Position numbers and translations under genes: made by a program
The notes under the pieces: generated by a model
What the model saw: the letters and a program-made list of their open reading frames with translations, nothing else
The model's database searches: none
What the model was told of the DNA's origin: nothing
Source: Cryomorphaceae bacterium
GTDB lineage: Bacteria; Bacteroidota; Bacteroidia; Flavobacteriales_G; Salibacteraceae
DNA length: 8,540 nucleotides
NCBI GenBank assembly: GCA_003564735.1
Contig: PXEK01000205.1
Coordinates: 1-8,540, forward strand
Direction: 5' to 3'
In this document: piece by piece, positions 1 through 5,094 of the stretch
How the letters are laid out: each line of letters starts with the position of its first letter
How positions within the stretch are numbered: the first letter of the stretch is position 1

Positions 1-2
1 TG

Positions 3-56
3 GGGGATTTTGCGAAGCCGGCGCCCGAGGTAAAAAGCAAACGAGAAGAGGAGTAG
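3..56 (+). CDS. 3' end of a gene truncated by the window edge
   Basis: The frame beginning at base 3 is open from the window edge to a TAG at 54-56 and reads GDFAKPAPEVKSKREEE. This Pro/Lys/Glu-rich charged tail is typical of a protein C-terminus. The other two forward frames stop at 31-33 or read on to 92-94 with a less protein-like composition. Only 17 codons are visible, so no function can be assigned. The gene would face the fructosamine-kinase gene tail to tail across a spacer of about 160 bases. That spacer holds only a weak AT-rich hairpin (121-126 with 135-140). The stretch could also be chance open frame. Confidence 0.4.
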   Translation, partial: GDFAKPAPEVKSKREEE

Positions 57-215
57 AAAACTCATTTCATTATTTGTATTTACAGCCTTAACAACCTCAT
101 ATTACACTGAATTTGAAATGATTTTGTGCAAGATCAAAATAATTGACATTTACGAAACCCTCGAAAGACCACAACCCAATGATTTTCAATATGATTAGGT
201 AAACACATGCCAAAA

Positions 216-1091
216 TCACACATACCTCCCCAACATCTCACTCAATTGCCGCACATAACTGCCGCCGAATAAATTAACGTGAATTAAAACAGGGTAAAGA
301 TTATAAGCATCTACCCTTTCAAAAAAACCATTTTCAACGGGAAACGCATCAAAATAACCGCGGTAAAAATCAGTTGAAAATCCGCCGAACAGTTTTGTCA
401 TAGCCAAATCTTGCTCGCGATGAGCATAAGCCGCCGCCGGGTCAAATATTGAAGCTCCTTTTTGGGTAAACATATAATTCCCGCCCCACAAATCGCCGTG
501 AATGAGTGCCGGCGGTTCCTCGGGGAAAATATCGTTCATCAAACCGTAAAAGCGGTCAAAAACCCTTGCGGTTTCCGGCGGTATTGCGCCGCTGTCTCGG
601 GCGATTTTCACCTGCGGCTGTAATCGGTTCTGACCAAAAAAATCAAACCAAGTATTTTGAAAGGTGTTGCACTGCGGCAAACTGCCCATGTAATTGTCGT
701 GATTTAATCCAAATTGACTGTTCGTGGTTTTGTGCATGGCGGCCAATTGAGTACCAAATTCATAGTCATTTTTATATTCAGAACCCGGATTGAGGTGCGA
801 CATAAAAAACAACACATCATCACCGCAGCAGGCAATTAACAAAGGCCGGGGCACATGCAGATTTGAATGAGCCGCCAAGAGTTTAAGCCCCTTACTTTCG
901 GCTTCAAACATTCCGGGGAAAGCCTTGGCGTTATTGACTTTCAAGAACAAGTACCCGCGATTGGTTTGCAAGGAGTAAGTTTTGTTGATACTCCCGCCGG
1001 AAACCGTTTTCACCCGAATGACTTCATGATTCTCAAAACTGTTTGATTGAAGTATTTGCGTTAACTTTGACGCATTACATAAGTAATCCAT
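216..1091 (-). CDS. fructosamine kinase family protein (FN3K-like)
   Basis: A 291-residue cytoplasmic kinase of the fructosamine/ketosamine kinase family (PF03881, protein-kinase-like fold). The family phosphorylates sugar-derived adducts on protein amines so that they fall off, repairing glycated proteins. Visible motifs: a glycine-rich loop SGGSINKTYSL at about 31-41, the ATP-binding lysine in FLKVN (K51), an acidic helix EAESKGLKLL at about 64-72, the catalytic loop LIHGDLWGGN at 196-205 (D200 the likely base), the metal-binding DPA at 217-219, and the family signature AHREQDLAMTKLFGGF. The C-terminal helix YPVLIHVNLFGGSYV is also typical. Length matches bacterial homologues of about 290 residues. 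The ATG at 1091 is preferred over an in-frame TTG at 1124, because the TTG would overlap a -7-like element (TAAATTTG, 1129-1122). It is divergent from the peroxidase gene. Bacterial members may act on small-molecule or ribulosamine substrates rather than fructosamines, so substrate is inferred. Confidence 0.93.
   Translation of the reverse strand: MDYLCNASKLTQILQSNSFENHEVIRVKTVSGGSINKTYSLQTNRGYLFLKVNNAKAFPGMFEAESKGLKLLAAHSNLHVPRPLLIACCGDDVLFFMSHLNPGSEYKNDYEFGTQLAAMHKTTNSQFGLNHDNYMGSLPQCNTFQNTWFDFFGQNRLQPQVKIARDSGAIPPETARVFDRFYGLMNDIFPEEPPALIHGDLWGGNYMFTQKGASIFDPAAAYAHREQDLAMTKLFGGFSTDFYRGYFDAFPVENGFFERVDAYNLYPVLIHVNLFGGSYVRQLSEMLGRYV
1042..1069 (+). promoter_or_regulatory. candidate promoter for the glutathione peroxidase gene
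   Basis: TTTG (1042-1045), a 16-base spacer and TAACTTTG (1062-1069) resemble the Bacteroidota sigma-A promoter (TTTG, about 17-23 bases, TAnnTTTG). The -7 match is exact and the spacer slightly short. Transcription would start near 1075, about 60 bases before the ATG at 1136. The site lies inside the first codons of the divergent kinase gene, so the two promoters would overlap. Confidence 0.4.
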
Positions 1092-1121
1092 AAACTTTAT
1101 TTGAACCTGCGTGCTAAACCA

Positions 1122-1129
1122 CAAATTTA
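1122..1129 (-). promoter_or_regulatory. candidate -7 element for the fructosamine-kinase gene
   Basis: On the minus strand TAAATTTG matches the Bacteroidota -7 consensus TAnnTTTG exactly, 30 bases upstream of the ATG at 1091. No TTG is found at the expected -33 distance, so the promoter would be weak or the match chance. It lies between the two divergent start codons. Confidence 0.28.
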
Positions 1130-1135
1130 AGAATT

Positions 1136-1678
1136 ATGAAAACGGGAATTTTACTCATCGCAACACTATTTATTTCAACAATTATGACTTCAGACAACAG
1201 CGTTCATCAATTTACGATGAAAAATATTGAAGGCAAAGATGTATCACTTACCGATTATAAGGGAAAGGCTATTTTGATTGTAAATGTGGCCAGTAAGTGC
1301 GGCTACACTCCACAGTATGAGGATTTACAAAGTTTATACGAAAAATACGCCGATAAGGATTTTGTGATTTTAGGTTTTCCCGCCAACAATTTTATGGGAC
1401 AAGAGCCCGGATCAAATGCTGAAATTCAGTCTTTTTGCAAAAAGAATTACGGCGTTACATTCCCGATGTTTTCAAAAATATCGGTTAAGGGAAACGACAT
1501 GGCCGAGTTGTATAAGTTCCTCACAAAAAAGGAACGCAACGGGGTAATGGACAGCAAGGTAAAGTGGAATTTTCAAAAATACTTACTCGACAAAGACGGT
1601 AAACTGGTAGCGAAATTTGCTCCGGGTGATGAGCCTTTGGGAGAGGATATCGTTTCGACTATCGAGAAGTTGATTTGA
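1136..1678 (+). CDS. glutathione peroxidase family protein (thioredoxin-dependent type), exported
   Basis: A 180-residue peroxidase of the GSHPx family (PF00255), which reduces hydroperoxides. Residues 1-18 form a hydrophobic signal peptide without a lipobox cysteine, so the enzyme is probably periplasmic or membrane-tethered. Active-site motif NVASKCGYTPQY places the peroxidatic cysteine at C55. The other catalytic positions are Q89 in GQEPG and W144-N145 in KWNFQKYLL. It is a cysteine, not selenocysteine, enzyme. C101 lies 46 residues after C55, the spacing of the resolving cysteine in two-cysteine, thioredoxin-using GPx proteins, so thioredoxin rather than glutathione is the likely reductant (inference). 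The usual FPCNQF motif is FPANNF here, lacking that non-essential cysteine. The gene stands alone, with a palindromic element starting 7 bases after its stop and a strong terminator about 190 bases further on. Confidence 0.93.
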   Translation: MKTGILLIATLFISTIMTSDNSVHQFTMKNIEGKDVSLTDYKGKAILIVNVASKCGYTPQYEDLQSLYEKYADKDFVILGFPANNFMGQEPGSNAEIQSFCKKNYGVTFPMFSKISVKGNDMAELYKFLTKKERNGVMDSKVKWNFQKYLLDKDGKLVAKFAPGDEPLGEDIVSTIEKLI

Positions 1679-1684
1679 TGTAAG

Positions 1685-1813
1685 TAATGTCCATTCTCGG
1701 CGTTGCACTTGGTCTGAAAACAGCCCTGCCCCGATTTTTCGCGGGTCATCCCCAAGCATGCTTGGGGGACTCCTTGTTTTTCAGCCCTACGTGCGCCTTG
1801 ACAATGAACATTA
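1685..1813. repeat. palindromic MITE-like intergenic element
   Basis: The ends are near-perfect inverted repeats: TAATGTCCATT (1685-1695) pairs with AATGAACATTA (1803-1813), 10 of 11. Moving inward, GGCGTTGCAC (1699-1708) pairs with GTGCGCC (1791-1797) apart from a 3-base gap. CTGAAAACA (1714-1722) pairs with TGTTTTTCAG (1775-1784) apart from one extra T. At the centre is the perfect 18-bp palindrome CCCCAAGCATGCTTGGGG (1750-1767). The whole could fold into one long interrupted hairpin. It carries no gene. This architecture suits a non-autonomous mobile or REP/MITE-type repeat inserted just after the peroxidase stop codon. Whether it is dispersed in the genome cannot be seen from one copy. 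Confidence 0.6.
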
Positions 1814-1870
1814 TGATCCGGCCACTTAACTTTATAGACAAACACTAAGTTACTTAATGTTATATTTTTC

Positions 1871-1916
1871 AAAAAGCCTTTGAGAGCGTTTACAAACTCT
1901 TTCAAAGGCTTTTTTT
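1871..1916 (+). terminator. strong intrinsic terminator (possibly bidirectional)
   Basis: A perfect 13-bp stem is formed by 1871-1883 (AAAAAGCCTTTGA) and 1902-1914, with an 18-base loop in which AGAG and CTCT can pair further. A run of seven T follows the GGC. The A-run at the left foot would act as a T-run for transcripts from the other strand. It probably ends the peroxidase transcript, which would then include the palindromic element in its 3' untranslated region, and insulates the downstream gene. Confidence 0.85.
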
Positions 1917-1934
1917 ATGCAGTTTCTCAAGTTT

Positions 1935-1950
1935 ATTTGTCCGGACAAAT
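1935..1950. promoter_or_regulatory. perfect 16-bp palindrome, possible operator
   Basis: ATTTGTCCGGACAAAT is its own reverse complement. It lies 18 bases past the terminator and about 100 bases upstream of the first candidate promoter of the secreted-protein gene. A dimeric repressor could bind such a site, but no regulator gene is in the window and the base pattern matches no operator I recognise. A transcript would also fold there, but no T-run follows. Confidence 0.3.
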
Positions 1951-2036
1951 TTAATCGGAAGTCATTTGGCTGTGTTCAAATCCAATCAACGCGTCGTTTT
2001 ACTGCAACGCTTACTACGCAATCACAAGCTCTTGAC

Positions 2037-2067
2037 TTGCACTTTAAAAAAATTATGTTTATATTTG
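2037..2067 (+). promoter_or_regulatory. candidate distal promoter for the T9SS protein gene
   Basis: TTG (2037-2039), a 20-base spacer and TATATTTG (2060-2067) fit the Bacteroidota consensus, with an exact TAnnTTTG. Transcription would start near 2074 and leave a leader of about 150 bases before the ATG at 2224. Confidence 0.42.
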
Positions 2068-2137
2068 AAGTTTTAAAAATTTCAACAGACATAAAACATA
2101 TTGACGTGATACGAACGGGAAATTACCGGAATTCATT

Positions 2138-2168
2138 TTTGAATTGCTGATGATATGAAGAAAATTTG
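2138..2168 (+). promoter_or_regulatory. candidate proximal promoter for the T9SS protein gene
   Basis: TTTG (2138-2141), a 19-base spacer and AAAATTTG (2161-2168). The -7 element misses only the first T of TAnnTTTG and the spacing is ideal. The leader would be about 50 bases. Confidence 0.35.
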
Positions 2169-2223
2169 TTTGTATTGAGGTATAGGTTGAAAATCAACAA
2201 TAATTCATCATAAGACTCTGATT

Positions 2224-3150
2224 ATGAAATCAAAATATTTACTTTTCCTATTCTCGCTTGTATTCTGCTTCAATATTTCAGCACAAGAGTTTGCGCCTTT
2301 CGGTGCGGAATGGCACTACACGGTAATCAACAAACAAGACATCACTTATCATCAAGCCAAAAGTGTTGACAGCATTGATATTTCAGGGAAAAAATGTCGG
2401 ATTATAGACATTGATGAAAGTTGTTTCTTTGATAACGAGGGGATTGTTTATTCAACCGCGGATGGCGATAGCGTGTTTTGGTATGAGCCGCACTCTGAAA
2501 CATTTCAACTCATATATGCTTTTAATGCATCACCCGGTGACAGTTGGAAAATTGCCATTGAAGATTTTGAATCTCTATCTGAAACTGATTCTATTGTCGT
2601 TTTTGTGGAATCTGTCGGCAGTCAAGAAATAAATGGAATTACCTTACCTACCCTTCACCTTCAAATTTCATATAAACAATACAGTTCATATTTTCGCAAC
2701 CAAAAGGACACAATTACAAAACATATTGGCGGTACTAGAGCGCTTATCCCTTATCTGAAACAGGGTCATGGTGTAATTTGCCATTTACCATCGCCAAACG
2801 GCCTCCGCTGCTACGAAGACTCTTACCTCGGGTTTTACGAAACGGGTATTGCAGATTCATGTACACACGAGAAAACGGGCACTTTTGTAAACGAACTTAA
2901 AAATGAAGAGACGGGGATCAAACTATTCCCCAACCCCGTAACACAAACACTGAATATTTCACTGCAAAACGGCACTTTGCGCAGTTTGGTTTTTTATGAC
3001 CTATCGGGACGTGAGGTGTTTTCAAAAACAGTGAGCGACAAAAATCAATTTGAGCACCAAATCAACTTATCCGGCCTGCCCGCCGGTGCTTATATGGTGA
3101 AGATTGATACTCAAAATAAAAGCGTAGTTAAAAAGCTGATAAAACAGTAG
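2224..3150 (+). CDS. secreted protein with type IX sorting domain, function unknown
   Basis: A 308-residue exported protein. Residues 1-20 are a Sec signal peptide ending ISA, followed by Q21. The body (about 22-215) opens with FAPFGAEWHYTV and contains DSVFWYEPHSETFQLIYAFNA-like and GLRCYEDSYLGFY segments. I recognise these as recurring in a broad group of Bacteroidota T9SS cargo proteins of unknown role; the body looks beta-rich and I see no catalytic motif. Residues about 231-308 form a type A C-terminal sorting domain (TIGR04183): it starts KLFPNPVTQTLNI, continues VFYDLSGREVF and LPAGAYMVKI, and ends in the basic VVKKLIKQ. The protein would cross the outer membrane by the T9SS (PorU/PorV), with the domain cleaved off and the body attached or released. 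The gene stands alone with its own promoters; only a weak hairpin (3154-3171) follows the stop. Confidence 0.88.
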   Translation: MKSKYLLFLFSLVFCFNISAQEFAPFGAEWHYTVINKQDITYHQAKSVDSIDISGKKCRIIDIDESCFFDNEGIVYSTADGDSVFWYEPHSETFQLIYAFNASPGDSWKIAIEDFESLSETDSIVVFVESVGSQEINGITLPTLHLQISYKQYSSYFRNQKDTITKHIGGTRALIPYLKQGHGVICHLPSPNGLRCYEDSYLGFYETGIADSCTHEKTGTFVNELKNEETGIKLFPNPVTQTLNISLQNGTLRSLVFYDLSGREVFSKTVSDKNQFEHQINLSGLPAGAYMVKIDTQNKSVVKKLIKQ

Positions 3151-3197
3151 CGTTTGATTAAATAAAATCAATATTATCACCTTGCTTTCACAATCTG

Positions 3198-3230
3198 TTT
3201 GTAAGGTTCTGAATAAAAATAATAATTTCG
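3198..3230 (+). promoter_or_regulatory. weak candidate promoter for the FG-GAP gene
   Basis: TTTG (3198-3201), 21 bases, then TAATTTCG (3223-3230), which misses TAnnTTTG by one base. The predicted start of transcription near 3235 falls about 35 bases before the ATA at 3270, which fits that codon rather than the ATG at 3324 as the original start of translation. Confidence 0.28.
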
Positions 3231-3269
3231 CTTCGCTAAATACTTTAACCCGTTAACGAATCAGTTTAC

Positions 3270-3323
3270 ATAAAATTCAGCATCCTCCTTTTTTCTTGCG
3301 CGGCACTTTCGTTAGTTGCGAGA
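3270..3323 (+). other. signal-peptide coding segment lacking an ATG (ATA at expected start)
   Basis: In frame with the FG-GAP gene, and upstream of its first ATG, the DNA reads IKFSILLFSCAALSLVAR. This is a textbook signal peptide (basic residue, hydrophobic core, VA before the cut) if the first codon, ATA at 3270-3272, is taken as the start. The frame is closed by TAA at 3246-3248, and no ATG, GTG or TTG lies between. Either ATA serves as a rare start, or an ATG mutated to ATA and the protein has lost its export signal. Confidence 0.6.
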
Positions 3324-4037
3324 ATGGACGAAAAAGAAATACCTCTTTTCTCCCACAAATATGACGATATTTACGGATTACAATTAAAATGTGCAGGATC
3401 TCCGCATTTTGTTGATATAGATGGAGACGGCGATTTAGATGCATGTATTGTGCTAAAGAGGCAGGTTCACATCATCGAAAACACGGGAACGGCTTCAAAG
3501 CCTAATTTCAGCAAAAAACTAAAACAACCTTTTGGCTTAGAAACTAAGTCCCTTACACCTCTATTCTTTATTGATATTGATGGTGATGGCGATCTGGATG
3601 CTTTTGGAAAGTCATCCAAGCTTTTCAATCCGGCCGTGTTCATGCAAGAAAATATAGGCAGCGCAACCAACCCCGTATTTGACGAACCTATCATGAAGCC
3701 GTTTGGTTTTACAGCGGGAACAATTTCGTCACCCACTTTTGCCGATATTGACGGTGATGGTGATTATGATGCTTTTGGCGTTAAAGACGGCGGATTAGAC
3801 ATGGGGAAAATATTTATGTGCGAAAATATAGGCTCAAAAGAAGAGCCCGAATTTGCACCACCGGTTTATACTCCATTTGGCCTCAACCAATTATCGACCC
3901 GCCCCCCCACGTTTATCGATTTATTGGATGACGGAGTCTTAGATATTATCTCATCAAAACGTACATTGTTGGGTTACGGAGCAATATATTTTCAAAAAAA
4001 GACAGAAAAAGCGACTTTAAATTTTTTAAAATCATAA
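3324..4037 (+). CDS. FG-GAP/VCBS-like repeat protein with calcium-binding loops
   Basis: A 237-residue protein from the first ATG, or 255 residues from the ATA at 3270. It consists of about four repeats of 53-58 residues with the pattern (P)xFxDIDGDGDLDAF...ENIGS...PxF...PFGL. The acidic loops DIDGDGDLD lie at 31-39, 84-92 and 141-149 and resemble calcium-binding loops of FG-GAP/VCBS (integrin-alpha-like beta-propeller) repeats. The fourth, DLLDDGVLD at 199-207, is degenerate. The N-terminus begins with the tail of a further repeat. Such proteins are normally secreted or surface-exposed and mediate adhesion or binding. A cytoplasmic product from the ATG at 3324 would be odd, so the start at 3270 is the likelier original one. 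There is no C-terminal sorting domain; the frame stops at 4035-4037 soon after KKTEKATLNF, which still resembles the repeat ENTGTASKPNF. The gene may be shortened or decaying. It overlaps the next coding stretch. Confidence 0.75.
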   Translation: MDEKEIPLFSHKYDDIYGLQLKCAGSPHFVDIDGDGDLDACIVLKRQVHIIENTGTASKPNFSKKLKQPFGLETKSLTPLFFIDIDGDGDLDAFGKSSKLFNPAVFMQENIGSATNPVFDEPIMKPFGFTAGTISSPTFADIDGDGDYDAFGVKDGGLDMGKIFMCENIGSKEEPEFAPPVYTPFGLNQLSTRPPTFIDLLDDGVLDIISSKRTLLGYGAIYFQKKTEKATLNFLKS

Positions 4038-4372
4038 ACAGAGGTGATGTCGCCAACATTATAGTCTCTGCCGCCAAAGTAATTCCTGAAATTTTAAAAA
4101 TTAGGAATAATGCATCCTTTGGGTTTGTTGGTGCCCGTTCAGTTGATCTAGAAAGTAATAGAGTAGAAAAAATAAGAAACAACCAAAGGTTTAAAATTTA
4201 CTCTTATCACATCCCCCAATTAATCGGTACAAAAACTTTTGAGCATATCACCTATAATGAGGCAAGTGCTTACCTGTTAATAAACAGAAAAGTGAAAAAG
4301 CGAAAAAAAAGAATACGGCAACTAAGTGAAATGCTTGCGGCCACCTATCCCGATTTACACAATGTCCTTTAA
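3986..4372 (+). pseudogene. hypothetical protein with no standard start, overlapping the FG-GAP gene
   Basis: The frame one base behind the FG-GAP frame is open from 3932 to the TAA at 4370-4372. From about 4000 it reads as convincing protein: KSDFKFFKIINRGDVAN, IIPEIL-like helix, NNASFGFVGARS, NNQRFKIYSYHIPQLIG, TFEHITYNEASAYLLIN, a basic KVKKRKKR patch, and LAATYPDLHNVL. From the ATA at 3986 it would be 128 residues beginning with FSKKDRKSDFKFF after the start. There is no ATG, GTG or TTG in the usable region. It looks cytoplasmic, with no signal peptide or membrane span. I have a weak memory of similar hypothetical proteins in Bacteroidota but no function. Possible readings: rare ATA start, loss of the 5' end in a deletion joining it to the FG-GAP gene, or a -1 frameshift product of that gene. 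Confidence 0.55.
3995..4001 (+). other. A AAA AAG slippery heptamer in the overlap
   Basis: In the FG-GAP frame the codons at 3993-4001 are CAA AAA AAG, giving the heptamer A AAA AAG used by E. coli dnaX for -1 frameshifting. A -1 slip here would fuse ...AIYFQKK to DRKSDFKFFKIINRGD and continue to 4370. No Shine-Dalgarno stimulator was looked for with success, and downstream structure is not obvious. A sequencing or mutational indel in the seven-A run is an alternative. Confidence 0.35.
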
Positions 4373-4490
4373 TAACTTAACTCCTAACCGCCCTCAGCAT
4401 CACTAAATTTACTCAGCTTTAAAAATTACCTGACCCTCTCAGCTCCGCTTGTAATTGTAGAAATCTCTTTGCATGCTTACTTCTTCGCGC

Positions 4491-4722
4491 GAAACCTTGC
4501 TCACGCCTTATCCGGAGCATTTTCTCCTCCGCCTCAACCTCAACCCTCAACCTTCTAGTTCCTTGTAGTATTCGTGAGCTCACCTCGAGTGACCTTCACC
4601 AATTTCCGGCCGCAGGCCGTCCCGACTTAGAAGCTTCGGAATTTTATTCCACTAAAGCTTCTTGTTCGGGAACCGCTTACAGTTCACAGTTTACGAACCT
4701 TTCAGCCTTCACCTCCCCTTCC
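4491..4722. repeat. degenerate intergenic repeat, copy 1
   Basis: First copy of a unit repeated at 4890-5094. Shared blocks in order: GAAACCTT (4491); the identical 23-base block starting CTTATCCGGAGC (4507-4529); a hexanucleotide array CCTCCG CCTCAA CCTCAA CCCTCAA CCTTCT (4526-4556); GTTCCTTGTAGTATTCGTGA (4558-4577); and the block starting GCTTACAGTTCACAG (4675-4713). This copy carries about 60 extra bases that form the hairpin at 4620-4671. It belongs to a 720-base stretch (4373-5092) without any gene between convergent genes. Nothing else is evident in 4373-4490, and 4723-4889 holds only low-complexity TCACGCTTCACGCTTTACGC-like sequence. Confidence 0.65.
4620..4671. repeat. large nested hairpin inside repeat copy 1
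   Basis: Three nested stems share one axis: TCCCGA (4620-4625) with TCGGGA (4666-4671); AGAAGCTT (4629-4636) with AAGCTTCT (4655-4662); GGAAT (4638-4642) with ATTCC (4646-4650), around a TTT loop. That is 19 Watson-Crick pairs in 52 bases. A small GC hairpin, CGGCC-GCA-GGCCG (4607-4619), lies directly to its left. The segment is missing from copy 2 of the surrounding repeat, so it behaves like an insertion. There is no T-run, so it is not a classic intrinsic terminator. Confidence 0.6.
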
Positions 4723-4889
4723 TTGTACGCCACTTGATTTTACCCGAAACGAGTCACGCTTCACGCTTTACGCCTGCCCCGTAGAATTGCCGCAGGCACC
4801 GCGCAGCGGATTCCAACGGGCTTCACCTCCGCTCCCTGCCGGCCCCTAGCATTCGCGGGTCCCTCTGTTTCTCATTCTATCTCTGAGTG

Positions 4890-5094
4890 GAAACCTTCAG
4901 CCGGCTTATCCGGAGCATTTTCTCCTCGTCCTCGACCTTGTCCTTGTCCTTGTCCTTGTCCTCGAACTTGTCCTTGTCCTTGTCCTTCTCGTTCCTTGCA
5001 GTATTCGTGATTTCACCCGCAACGTCTTTCCGGCTCACGGTTTACTGCTTACGGTTCACAGTTCACGAACCTTTCACCCTTCACCCTTCCCCTC
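4890..5094. repeat. degenerate intergenic repeat, copy 2, with expanded hexamer array
   Basis: Second copy of the unit at 4491-4722: GAAACCTT (4890), the identical 23-base block starting CTTATCCGGAGC (4905-4927), GTTCCTTGCAGTATTCGTGA (4991-5010, one mismatch), and the block starting GCTTACGGTTCACAG (5047-5085). It runs up to the stop codon of the permease gene. On the permease strand it is the immediate 3' flank, where no intrinsic terminator is seen. Confidence 0.65.
4924..4989. repeat. tandem hexanucleotide array (CCTTGT-like), 11 units
   Basis: Eleven consecutive hexamers in phase: CCTCGT, CCTCGA, four CCTTGT, CCTCGA, ACTTGT, two CCTTGT, CCTTCT. The corresponding array of copy 1 (4526-4556) has five units and ends in the same CCTTCT. 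This is a variable-number tandem repeat likely to change by slippage. It is non-coding on both strands as far as I can judge. Confidence 0.75.

Noticed and set aside
1573..1905. Minus-strand open frame across the palindromic element
   Set aside because: It covers the element, the terminator and the antisense of the peroxidase C-terminus; no coding character.
1917..2150. Open frame of 77 codons on the plus strand after the terminator
   Set aside because: It begins inside the terminator T-run, lies over two promoter-like sites and the 16-bp palindrome, and its translation has no protein-like pattern.
3154..3171. Possible terminator after the T9SS gene
   Set aside because: The stem TTGATT/AATCAA is only six AT-rich pairs and no T-run follows.
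4373..5092. CRISPR-like array suggested by the repeated blocks
   Set aside because: There are only two large degenerate copies with low-complexity interiors, no regular short repeats and spacers, and no cas gene nearby.
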